Assembly: GCA_014898425.1 (NCBI GenBank)
Contig: RCSZ01000001.1
Span: forward strand, 3,162,001 to 3,226,000
DNA from: Botryotinia globosa
Taxonomy: Eukaryota > Ascomycota > Leotiomycetes > Helotiales > Sclerotiniaceae
Direction: 5' to 3'
Length of the DNA stretch: 64,000 nucleotides
The position numbers and the translations under genes were made by a program. Under the pieces are notes generated by a model, which did no database searches, was not told the DNA's origin, and was given only the letters and a program-made list of their open reading frames with translations. Shown in pieces: positions 35,232 to 47,568 of this stretch (position 1 is the first letter of the stretch; each line of letters opens with the position of its first letter).

Positions 35232-35314
35232 CTCTACACAACAGCTCGACAACGAAGCAACTCGATACAATCTCACACAAAACAATAACAACTTTTGTAT
35301 TACCATTGATTTAA

Positions 35315-36618
<1,304 letters not shown>

Positions 36619-37152
36619 ATTTACGGGGTTATATGCTTGGACGAATAAAAAGTTCTCGGTTAAATTTTTATTGGGAAAATATGCGAAGTATGGCGTATAA
36701 TGGAGTTTTTACTGCTCGTCACGATTTGTGAAATGGTTCTTCTGGACATGTTGTGGATCTTGAAAGCTTTGATATCAAGAAGAAAAAAAAGACTATATTC
36801 CTTTTGACAAAATGTTTCTTTGCATCGTGCTATTCTTCATCTCTGGCAGTTACTGGTGGTATCTCATGTTTGGGTTGATCCCCACAAAAATGGTCCTGGA
36901 TATTCAACTTCATCCTTTACGAAACGAAAAGTCACAAAAAGCAAAGTAGACTGATCTTGATCATAGATATGGTTATCATAATTGCGTGAGAGGAGTCAGC
37001 ACATGACTTGAAAAATATTGAAACCTACAACAACTAATAACACCTTCGCTTATTCAAGTTATGCATGCAATACCCTTTTTTTTTTGATGACTTTGTGCGT
37101 GCATGAGTAATACCTAAACCAAACAGAGCCAATATGAAATTACAGTAGACAT
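36619..37152. other. Convergent 3' intergenic region
   Basis: Between DAHP synthase (+) and the aldo/keto reductase (-). AT-rich with homopolymer runs of A and T. No gene is supported. Confidence 0.5.
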
Positions 37153-38431
37153 TCAAAGTCTACTACTTTTGTCCGAATCCTTGATCGCTACAATATTCTC
37201 CACCTTCTCAACAGCACCGCTCTCCTCTGCCGGCGGCATCGGAGCAACTTCATCCACAACCCCCTTGACAACTCTCATATTCACAAATCCTTCATCAGGA
37301 CTTGCCCACGCAAAATCGCGATACTCTCCCAGGATTTCCCTAACCCCTTTCGCTAACGCTTCCGTCTCTTCTCTCCTCTTCAAACTCCATTGCTTTTCCG
37401 CTTCCGTGACGTTTCGTCCGGGTATATCGATCCCGTCTAAGATACTGTTCCACACTCGTAGAGTCTCCTCAAACTCTCCTATATTGCTCACACCCATGAG
37501 GGATACCCCGATAGGCTCCGAGCCGACTTTACCATCGAGAGCCCAGCGTTCAAGGGCCCACCGTATAGCCAAAACTTCCAATCGCTCCCCTCGTTCCCCC
37601 ACCCATCGCGCCGCCTTCTGAACTCGAGAACGGAGCTCCTTGGGCGCTGGATGCCAGTCCTCCTTCCCGGGCACTGGGACTCCAGAGCTGCGTAGAAGCC
37701 CCATGCCGAGGACCGAAGCACTGGGCACACAATCGACGCCTGCTTTGCGGAGACGCGCAAGCCCGTTGGTATATAGAGAGTGATTCTGGATGGTAAAGTT
37801 TGCATAGCTCATTACGCAATCGAGAGGTTTGCCCGTCTCGCGCAAAATCATTTCGGCGGTGGAACAGAGAAGCGGGACGGGATATCCTGAAACTCCAATG
37901 TAGTGGATGATGCCTTGAGCCTGGAGCTCGCGCAGACAGTTTATGGCCTCGAGGACTTCCGAGGGAGAAACAAATTCGACGTCGTGGAGATAGACAACAT
38001 CGAGGTAGGTGGTGTGGAGACGGGCGAGGGAGCGGGAAATGGAATATTTGATCCAGGCGGGAGAGTAGTCGAATTCAGAAGCGGCGATGCGACCGCATTT
38101 TGTTAGGAGGTAATAACTGGAGCGGGGGTGATTGGCGAGGATTTGTGGTTGTTGGAGGGCGCGACCTTCAGGTGGGTTAGATTATGAGTTTGAAAACATA
38201 GAGTGGAGGGGCCAAATCGACAGAAAGAGGAAATATATCCTTACCTAGAATTATCTCAGAGGGACCATAGTATGGAGATGAGTCAAAAGCATTTACGCCC
38301 GATTCCAAAGCTCTTTGCACAATCGCATTTGCAGGGACTGCGAAGGGATCGGCATTATATTGAATATTGAACGTTCCAGTGCCGCAGATGAGAGGTGGAA
38401 GAATAGTTGAAAGTGGTGGGCGAGTTGTCAT
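37153..38431 (-). CDS. Aldo/keto reductase, D-arabinose 1-dehydrogenase-like
   Basis: Two exons on the minus strand: 38245-38431 and 37153-38165; intron 38166-38244 (donor GTAAGG, branch CTAAC). The product is 399 residues. The AKR catalytic tetrad is present: Asp50 and Tyr55 in AFDSSPYYGPSE, Lys85 in YLLTKCGR, and His123 in VYLHDVEF. The order and spacing, with an N-terminus PPLICGTGTFN, resemble the Ara2 group (NAD-dependent D-arabinose dehydrogenase, making D-arabinono-lactone for erythroascorbate) more than NADPH aldose reductases. The C-terminus carries a Glu/Val-rich extension ending near KDSDKSSRL beyond the core fold. Coding DNA is GC-rich compared with flanks. Substrate is inferred from family resemblance only. 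Confidence 0.88.
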
Positions 38432-38909
38432 ATTGAATATGGGTAAACCGAATGTATTGTAGACTGGTCTTTGGAGAGTACCTATGTTCGAGCGATGTGA
38501 AATGGACAGAAAAAGAAAGAATGTATGTAGGTAGGTTTGAAAAGAAGAAAGAGTGAAGCTGGGAGAAGAATAAAAATAAAAGAAAGAATGAGAGAATGAT
38601 TTCAGTTAGTCACCTTTTTTGTGAGAATTGTCAATGTGCTGCTGCCACGGTCGTTTGAATGATTATGAGAGACCAAAAATGTATTGGAGGCTTGTAATCT
38701 TACGAAGTAGGAAGACGTTATAGTGGGGTTAGATTGTTTTATCACTCTTTCTGAATTAGTACTACCCCTCTTGGCAGATCTTACTAACTGCAAGGAATGT
38801 CATAAATTGACCTATTAGAATGATTAAAGGGTATTGAACGAATTTAGCCTGATTATAGTTGAGATTTGAATTATCCTAAATAATTTGATTTTATTACCCA
38901 TTCTTATTA

Positions 38910-39318
38910 CAGCAGAACCTCTCTATAAGAATTCTCTTTATAAGGATAATCTCTATTATTCTTTATTTTTCTAAAACCTCAAATTTTTTAGGTCTAAAAA
39001 TGACTTATATTCTTAAAACCCTTTTATTAGAATATTCTTATATTTTTTGATTTTAGAATTATATATATTTTTATTAAACTAATAGAATTATCAGAATTAG
39101 ATATTATATAATCGATATATTGTGAGATTTATTTTTATTTTTATAAAAGTAGAAAAAGTTATAAAATAATTAAAGTGGAATATAATCCGATCGGAATTAA
39201 TTAAAAATAGATTATTATTATAATATTAGGATTAATTGAATATTTTTATATAAGGATATTTTTATATATTCTTAACAATGATTACAAAAATTAATATCCT
39301 TATAGAGAGGTTTTGCTG
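38910..39318. mobile_element. Non-autonomous DNA transposon (MITE-like), 409 bp
   Basis: Termini read CAGCAGAACCTCTCTATAAG on the left and, as reverse complement, CAGCAAAACCTCTCTATAAG on the right, flanked by TA on both sides (38908-38909 and 39319-39320), the target duplication of Tc1/mariner/pogo elements. The first ~90 bp resemble the inverted right end of the element at 39533-42259, and the last ~50 bp resemble its inverted left end (TTTTTGTAATCATT core shared), so it is an internally deleted relative of that element in opposite orientation. No ORF. Confidence 0.85.
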
Positions 39319-40127
39319 TATTATTATTATTATTGACAGAAATATTAATAACAATTATACCTGTGACCCCTCGATATCCCAATTAGTGAAGCGAAGCCAG
39401 TTGTTCTGAGTGTTTTCCGTTAGGTGCACCATAGGCTGAGGTAGGGACGGGAACCATTGATAAGGTTTTCCCAGTCACAATCCTACAAGGGCGTAGGTAT
39501 TCCAGTTCGATAGGTACCTACCTAGGTGGGTACAGTAAAACCTCTCTATAAGGATACTAGTTTTTGTAATCATTTTTAAGGATATATAGAGGTATTCTTA
39601 TATAAAGGTTTATAAATGAAAATAATGATTAATGATTAAAATAAAAATCTAATGAATATTGTTGGGTAGTATAAAGTTTTCTATGTAATACTTTTTTTTA
39701 GTTTTTTTCAAAAACTTTTTAAAATCAATATCATTATTGTTTTTTTAAAATTCGAATAAATCTAGCTTTTTTAATACTTTTATAATTTCTTTATATAATA
39801 TATATACAAAAGGTTTTTAATCTTTAATATTATTTTTAATCTTTTTTTTAATTATATTATAAATTGCTATTAGTTTTTCAATAATATTACTTTTATTATA
39901 ATCCTCAATATATTTCTTTTTAAAATAAATAAATTCGTTTATAAACATCAGATTATTATAAAATTCGGTGTATTTTTGAAGAGATTATTATATTTTAATA
40001 ATTTGATTTTTCTTTTCTCTTTATAGAACTATATATTCAGAATTATTTTCTTTATTAATATTATTATTTTCAATATATTTTTTTATTAATATTAATTTAA
40101 ACCAATATATCTATATTATATTAAGTT

Positions 40128-40328
40128 TTATATTATTTCAAACCTTTTTAATCTATTATATAATAAATAAAAGATTAACAATTTTATTCGGAATCTTTTC
40201 TTTTTCAAATTATATAAATATGTAATCCACCTAAAAATATTGATATTGAATTTTAAATTATACAATAATATTTTGATTAAAAGATTACTATTTAGAAATA
40301 ATATTTTTAGATAGCTAATATATTTCAA
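40128..40328 (-). pseudogene. Possible transposase remnant (CENP-B/Tc5-type HTH), heavily mutated
   Basis: A 66-codon open stretch on the minus strand inside the AT-rich element. The segment FRWITYLYNLKKKRFRIKLL has the spacing of the second helix-turn-helix of pogo-like transposases (aromatic-x-W-I...L, then a basic/aromatic block and hydrophobic helix). Stops interrupt all flanking sequence in the same frame. The resemblance is weak because C-to-T type changes have biased composition to Ile/Leu/Lys/Tyr; treat as a hint. Confidence 0.3.
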
Positions 40329-41248
40329 TATATATAAATTGATTTAAAAGTTGATAAATAGCTGAAATATATACACTGAAATTATCCATTATAAATAGAA
40401 TCTTGTAATCTTCATATACAAATTTGATATTCAATTTTATCAAATAATTAATTATAATCTAAATAATTATTTATTTAATTATATTTAAATACTATTTGAT
40501 CCCTAAACAATATTTATTAATATATTTAAAATATTAAAGATTATTAGATTTTATAATCACTAATAAAACTATCTTTTCATTTCTATTTGTATTATATATA
40601 AAAACAATTATAATTCGATTTTTATACAGCTTTCTATTAAATTATTACTCAATTATAAGTATATATATAAAAAGTAATTTCCATTATAAACCAGTTTCAT
40701 TTATATTAAAGATATTTCTAAATTCAAATTCTTTACAATATATTCTGTAATATTCTATTTATATAAAAAATTCAATAGAATTCACCTTTGTATTTATCAT
40801 TTCCTTATATCTAACATATTCAATAATATAATATTATCATTTAAAATTATCAAACTAATTATTACTTTATTTAAAGAAAATAAGATTTTTATATTAAAAA
40901 AATAATTTCTAAAACTCTTTTGCTTTTTTTTAAACATATCTCCCATAATTATAATATATAATTTCTATATATATTATTGTTATTGTTGTTTTTAATAAAT
41001 ATTAATTAAATCACTTAATATTATTATAATATTAAGGGAACTAATTATAATAATAAAATTCTATCATTATAATAAAATAATAAAAATTCAATAATATAAG
41101 AAAAAATTTCTTATATTCTTTATTCTTTTTATATAAGGAAGAATATTATTATAAAAATAAAATAAAGAACTCTTTATTAAAAAGGAAATCCTTTATTAGT
41201 TTTTTATTCAAAATAATAATTCATTATTTTAAAAAATTTGAAATATGA

Positions 41249-41575
41249 TGTAGGAGCTAGTCCGAATGCGGAATGACAGACGCAATCTTGTACAATATTA
41301 TTTTTCCTTTTTCTTTAATATAAAAATTGATTACAAATCAATAAAGAAAATTGATAAAATTGATTGCAAAAACAGAAATTTCAAGTACATCATGTATATA
41401 TTATGGGCTTGCGCCACCTACGTACAGGGGGTAGGAAAAAGCATAAATAAGTGGCTTGAATCCCTATATTCAGATCTTTTTCTAGTACTCACTTTTATAT
41501 ATACACATGAATATATAATACAATACAATACAATTCAATAATAAATTCTATCTATTCTACTAGCCTAAGCTTCCA
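41249..41575 (+). mobile_element. Probable solo LTR of a copia-type retrotransposon
   Basis: A 327-bp island of more normal composition inside the AT-saturated element. It begins TGTAGGAGCTAGTCCGAATG and ends CTAAGCTTCCA (5'-TG...CA-3'), with the layout of fungal copia LTRs: GC-balanced start, a GCATAAATAAG TATA-like box near 41,440, GGCTTGAATCCC and an AATACAATAC-rich end. No second LTR, primer-binding site or internal coding region follows, so it would be a solo LTR. A clean 5-bp target duplication is not visible (AAATA versus ATATA if the start is shifted by 3 bp), which keeps confidence moderate. Confidence 0.5.
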
Positions 41576-42390
41576 ATATAGTATTATTTTAATACTATTC
41601 CCAATTCGGCTTAGCTTATCCCACGCTAAGCGAGTGACCAACGACAGTTATTTATATAAAGTATAATCATATACAAAATAATTAGTAAATATTTTACACT
41701 CAATAATAAAATATCGATTCTTATAAAAATCGAAATCAAAATGTTTATATATAAAACTAAATATAATAGAATATTATTTTTGTATAAAAGATTATTTTGT
41801 TTTTTGTTTAAAACAAGTAATAAAATCTTTTTGATTTTCTCCTTTGATAATTTATATTCGATACAATTGCTAATATTCTACATTATTTATTACAAATCTT
41901 TTTTGAAAGATTAATTGAAGAAGATTTGTAGTAAATATTATATTCAAAATTATTTAAATAGTTATAATATTAATATTGATATTAATAAATAAATAATAAA
42001 TTGAAAAAAAAATTAATAAAATTGAATATAGATATCAAGAATATTGAAAAAAAAATGAGAAAATGAAATCAAAGTGAACTATCTGATTGATATGTTTAAA
42101 ATATATATAACTTTGGAATTAAGAAAAATAAGGATATTTTAATAAAAGGATTTTAAGGATATAGATTATTTTTAGATCTAAAATTTTTTGGGATTTAAAA
42201 AAAATAAGGATAATAGAGGTTATCCTTATAGAGAGGATCCTTATAGAGAGGTTTTACTGTAGATGTTCACGTTGAATGCCATCTTTCTTTTCTGTTTAAA
42301 CTGGTATGGATCATCTCAACTCATCGGGTTTCATCTTGCAAGTAGAAACCTACGCGCCTGTGTACGAGAATTTGGAGAGAGAAAAAAGAG

Positions 42391-42435
42391 GAGACGAGAC
42401 GAGACGAGACGAGACGAGACGAGACGAAACGAGAC
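42391..42435. repeat. Pentamer microsatellite (GAGAC)n
   Basis: About nine copies, one with a G-to-A change near the end. Confidence 0.95.
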
Positions 42436-43737
42436 ACATGATCTCGAAGGGAAAAAAGTTCATGCGAACGGAACGATCCATCTGATCTGGAAGAGTCTAA
42501 GTTCTAAGCTCCAATTAATCCGAAGACTCCGATTATTGACCGACTCTATGGTACTGTATTAGGTCGCGCGATTAGGCGATGACTGGATCTCTCAACGGTC
42601 AACAACCCCTAACATAGTGAGAGGCCTAGAATCATGGGGAAAATCATCTTATGTGTTCTGTGTTAAGGTTCGATATGAGCTTTATTACTTCATGTTTGCC
42701 GACCGTCTCATAATCATCATTTATCATTACTCGTAATCGATGATTGGTGTTAACGGTGGAGGAGATGTCATATCTACTTTTTGGTGCATTGCATGATTGA
42801 TCTTCTGTTCCAATTATGCGAACTTGAAGAGCTGATCTATGCAATCTCAAAGGTTAGTTCGATGTGCATATAAACAATGATTCATCGGGAGCATTTTATA
42901 GCCTGTTGAAACATGGCGGATCCCAAATGCCTGGGACTGTGATCAATTATACCAAGGATAAAGTACCTACCGGTAATGTATGTGAAGCACGAAGCCCCTC
43001 TGTCCCTCAATTTGTTCACTGAAGGATACCTAGGTATCGTGTCAAACTCACCTCCAGAAAGAAATGCTTCAGATATACCGAAAAGTGGACGATGGTATTA
43101 AGGATCCATCTGTATGTATGGCAGAAAGGAGTGCAAAGGGAACATCTCCCTTGATGACTGGACTGGTACTGATATTCCCAACATAATGGAAAGAAAGTAA
43201 TCTTACAACGAATCCCCCCTCGAAATTTGGGACAGGACCAATTTGACAATCATACAGTCAGTACCGGTCCATGACAGCAGATTTAAAGTCAGGCACAAGA
43301 GTCCAGATTCCGAAGTTCCACTAATCAATTAACCTAACTAACTACCTAACCTCGGTTTGACACTTCATCAACGCCAGAGTAAGTAAGGTACGACCCGAAG
43401 GATTAGATTCTAGATCGGGATCAACGGACGGATCTTAGCTGTCTGTCCAGTGTCCTCGACCTGAATCTAGTCTTCCAAGCTCAAATCTTCTAGTACCGAT
43501 GTTGTAAAGGTGCGGTACAGACAGACACATGAAACCTGGGTAGGTATTGTGTTATGATTGCATGGATAATATGATGGTTGGTTCCCTTTTCCCTGATGGA
43601 TGGCTGAAAACGGGCGCATTTGACGTGAACGCTTGGGAATTGTGATGGCTCAGTACCGAAATGTCACTGTCTTGGTACAGACAGACACGGACACGGACAC
43701 GGATGTAGATGCAGATGCAGATACAATAGAGATAGAG

Positions 43738-43858
43738 ATAGATATAGAGATAGACATAGAGATAGAGATAGACATAGAGATAGACATAGAGATAGACATA
43801 GAGATAGAGATAGACATAGACATAGACATAGAGATAGACATAGAGACAGAGACAGATA
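43738..43858. repeat. Hexamer array of GATAGA / CATAGA units
   Basis: About 20 alternating AGATAGAGATAGACATAGA-type units with period 6; all frames stay open and translate to Asp/Ile/Glu (plus) or Ser/Met/Ile (minus) repeats. Not coding evidence. Confidence 0.95.
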
Positions 43859-44084
43859 GAGATGTGTGTTTATACAGCAAACCATGACTGACTATATACC
43901 CGAGCAATACCTAGTAGATGATAATATTAAAGACTACTTTGTAATTCATTCGTACCTGCTTTCACTGTATCGGAAAGAGCGGCCACCACGGCCACCACGA
44001 CCTTACAACCAACCCTTTTTTATAACCTTCCTTTGACCTATGATATGGAATCCGTCTGGCCACACGACTAGGAAATATACCTAG

Positions 44085-44086
<2 letters not shown>

Positions 44087-44136
<50 letters not shown>
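44087..44136. repeat. Tetramer microsatellite (GATT)n
   Basis: About 12 perfect TTGA/GATT copies. Confidence 0.95.
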
Positions 44137-44964
44137 AATTGAATAGCCATATTAGTTCTTCAATTGTTCAATTCATCTATTCTCTAATCTCTCAATACCA
44201 TACTACCATACTACCATACTACCATACTTGCTCTCTCAACATCACTCTCCTCCACACGACTTTCCAAGAGAGAATCGAATCCCCCCTCCCCCCCTTTCAA
44301 CTTTCTCCTGCATTGATTGATTGCATCGTTATATTAAACCTTGGTCTATCTCTACCTCTACCGTCATAACGCTCCTAGAAATTTAACTTTGGAACTTCTC
44401 TTACCCACTATTCCATCATAAAATTCAGGAGATCTACAATCTCGTAGGGATATAGGGATCTTGACGATTAGCTACAGGAACACGAGTATAAGAAAGAAAG
44501 CCACTCCGCCAATCTTTCTTCCGCTTCAAGGTTCCCTCCATTTACAAGTTATCTAATAAGTTCTGCTACTTCCTCTGAAAATCCATCATTTGGTCAAGAA
44601 GAGGAATATCACAAGCTGGACCCAGACGACTTTTCCATATCTCCAAGGTTGCAGCTGATTGTATCTTCTCACCCCTCTTGTCAACAACAAAAAGGCTACC
44701 CAACTCGTCTTTATCTGAATTTAGCTCGTGTGATCCAGATTGGGAGTGGAACTTTACTGTGGCTCAGGCGATATAATAAACCTTACAATCACAACTCCAG
44801 CTCCCCACGCTTGCCGAGAACCTGCATAAATTCACGACGTTCACTCAATCTCAAGAAGTTGGCAGCGCATGCCAACTCGAGACTTTATCTTGGATATAGT
44901 TCTTACCCGCCCCAATCCTCGATGAACAGTTGATTTCGACTTCTGCGGACATTGCGACTGCAAA

Positions 44965-47568
44965 ATGGGTCAGCACCAGTCGCGGGACGACTCGCATGCC
45001 GGGGATAGACATCGACATCATGGCGCCGATACGAATGGGCCAACTTCTCCATCCGACCACGATCCATATCCTTCTCGTACTGGCAGAGGCAGCAGGCGAA
45101 ACCTCGTAGCAGCTATTGTGGGGGGCGGATCAAACAATGAAGTGCCGGAGAGGAAGGAGACAGCGGCCGAGCGACAAATGAGGAGACTCGAGAGGGAGAG
45201 AGTTGCAAGAGTAGAAGAGCGAGAGAGGAGCATTAGAGAGGAGCATGTAGATGGTGGATATTTGGTCACAATGGGCGTTTACACTGGCACGGAAGATTTC
45301 AACAAGGCAATAGTAAGACAGTTGATGGTATGTTACAGACTATGATATTTGATGCCTAGTCATTATGCTGACATGTACGAGATTGAGCGGCGAGTTGCAC
45401 CATTTTGGAGGGGGCTAGAGGATTACGAGAGTGATTGGACCGAGCATCAGTTGGTCGCTGCCGGGCGAGGCCTTCCCATTCCAGCCGCTGATGAAATACC
45501 TTCCGAAGACAGTGCTAGGCCTCATTCTTCCAATTCCGCGAATGCACCAAACTCGAACCTCCAAAATTTGACTGTGCCAATAGCTTCACGAAGTCAGTCT
45601 GCTTCGTATGACACCTCCGTTGGCCGCTCACCGTCACACTCATCTTTCAATACGTCATCTCCGGCGTCGCCCCTTAATGCACCTGCCACTTCTACCTCTT
45701 TGCTCCGACCTCGAGCGAAAACGTTAGGCCTAAAATCTTCCTCAAAGGAAACCTCGGCAACGGATTCGGGACCCCGTGAGATTCAATTGCCTAGAGATTC
45801 ACAAGTAAATGGTCAAGCTATCGAGGCTTTTCTGTACAAAGACGCTGTTGAATGCTCAATATGCTTGATATTTTACCCTCCTTATCTGAACAGGACTCGA
45901 TGTTGCGACCAGACTATTTGCTCGGAATGCTTTGTGCAAATTAAGAGACCAGATCCGCATACGCCAGAACACCACGGTCCACCACAACCCGCGCCCGATC
46001 AAGCCGAAGATACAGAAATGCTGGTTTCGGAACCAGCCGCTTGCCCTTACTGTCAGCGACCCGAGTTTGGCGTGACATACGAACCACCGCCTTTCCGCCG
46101 TGGCCTTGTTTATGCAAAGCCACCTCCAGAACTGGCCAACTTTTCTTCAGCCATGTCATCGTCGTCATCGATCAGTTCACCGCCTATAGCAAGTCCGGGG
46201 CTTGCACCAAGAGGCGACAACAGGCGTCGGGCCACTTCATTATCAGCTAACGACTCAAATGTTATTACGACTGACCGCATCAGACCGGACTGGTCGGCAA
46301 AGCTTGAAGCTGCTAATCTGCGAAAGGCCAAAAAGAACGCCGCCGCTTCGGCACTACACGCAGCTGCCTATGTACTTCCAGGAACCTCGGAACACCGCAG
46401 CTATGTGTTCGGACGAAGTCGCTTCGGTAGAAATCGCAGCGATCCTGACAATAGTGGATCTGTCACTCCTTCGAACCGCGATGCCAGTTCCAGGACTGCA
46501 GCTGAGTCGTCCGGTCAAGCGCGCAGGGAAGGTCGAGATACTAATGCTGCTCGAAGAACGAGAGACGTCGAGGAGATGATGATGGCTGAGGCGATTAGAC
46601 TCAGTATTGTGGCAGAAGAGGAACGAAAGAAGAAGGCCGACAAAGAAGCCGCCAAGGAGGCTGCAAAAAATGCGAAGAAGCAGGCCAAAGAAGAGAAGAA
46701 GAGAGAGAAAAAGGAGAGAAAATCCATCTATGGCACTAACGGACATTCGGCTAGTTCGAGTATGCTGAATCTAGGAAACAGTCTAGCTGCTACTTTTACT
46801 GGGCGAAAGAGAGGTGATAGTGCCGCAAGCAATTTGGCTACAGAAGTGACACCCGAAGAAGTCGAGGAGCCCCCACAAGGAAAAGGAAAAGGTGTAGCTC
46901 GCCCTTATTTGGGTAACGATGGGAGTGCCACGGATAACGGACTTCTTGGTGCCCAGCAGTCAGATCCCTCAACGAGTTCTAGCTTGTTAGAGACTCATCA
47001 GTCTATTCCTTCACCTACAAGTCCCGACAAGCCGTCGCACTTACGACAGATGAGCACCGCATCTAGCGCCTCATCTTCAGTAGCCGAGTCAGGTAACGGT
47101 ACAAATCCCCAAGGCTCTTCTACAAGCATTGAAAGCCCTGGTGCTACAGAGACAAATGAGGGGAACGAAGATGGCGAAACAGGAGCTGAATCTATGTTCA
47201 ATTTTCGGAGTATAACGGCTATGATTGAAAAAGAGAATGACAACGAGAAAACGCTCGATGCGGTCCATGTCGAAGACGCACGTGAAGCATCGGGCTCTAG
47301 ACGCGGAAGCCCTGATGAAACCGCTGCTCAAGACATGGATGTAAGCATTCAAACTTTACGACCTCGAGATTTTCCCCAGAAAACAGAGCCCAATCACCAA
47401 GCTCCAATGGGGCTCCGGATGCCAGACACGAAAATCGATACCAGTATTGTCACACCTCAGCTCACGCTTACACCAGATACTCCAGCTCTCATGAGTCCAG
47501 CGGAAGAGAATGGGAAACAACTAGGATCAAATATACAAAACCAATCCAACAACGAAATAACTCAGTAA
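44965..47568 (+). CDS. sip5: SIP5-like RING-type zinc finger protein
   Basis: Two exons: 44965-45327 and 45382-47568; intron 45328-45381 (donor GTATGT, branch CTGAC, unusual acceptor ...CGAG). The product is 849 residues. Splicing at this acceptor joins IVRQLM to [12 protein letters not shown], matching the SIP5 family; splicing at the nearer TAG would hit a stop. A divergent RING-like zinc region spans about residues 279-345: [29 protein letters not shown] ... [14 protein letters not shown]. Yeast Sip5 binds Snf1 kinase and the Reg1/Glc7 phosphatase, modulating glucose-repression signalling. After the zinc region come Ser-rich disordered sequence and a Lys/Glu/Ala-rich helix around [21 protein letters not shown]. 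The N-terminus MGQHQSRDD begins Met-Gly, compatible with N-myristoylation. Confidence 0.92.

Larger units (their letters stand above)
39533..42259. mobile_element. Degenerate pogo/Fot1-like DNA transposon, 2727 bp
   Basis: Bounded by CAGTAAAACCTCTCTATAAG and its inverted copy, with TA duplications at 39531-39532 and 42260-42261. The right end repeats the terminal motif in tandem (CCTCTCTATAAGGAT twice). The interior is extremely AT-rich and full of stops in every frame, the appearance of repeat-induced point mutation. A probable solo LTR (41249-41575) is nested inside. A minus-strand fragment near 40128-40328 may be a transposase remnant. The element is dead. Confidence 0.85.
42262..44964. 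other. Intergenic region with several microsatellites
   Basis: From the transposon end to the SIP5-like gene. Contains (GAGAC)n at 42391-42435, a GATAGA-type hexamer array at 43738-43858 and (GATT)n at 44087-44136. From about 44,150 to 44,960 the plus strand is C/T-rich, a likely leader of the SIP5-like gene with short upstream frames. No coding gene is supported. Confidence 0.55.

Noticed and set aside
40600..41240. Mitochondrial DNA insertion as an explanation for AT-rich sequence
   Set aside because: The sequence is bounded by TA-flanked transposon termini and no mitochondrial gene motif is recognisable; RIP decay explains it better.
42263..42562. 99-codon plus-strand frame with an RRDETRRDET repeat
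   Set aside because: Built around the (GAGAC)n microsatellite; no other support.
43633..43907. Acidic (DIEIDIE) plus-strand and SMSIS minus-strand frames
   Set aside because: Translations of a hexamer microsatellite on both strands.
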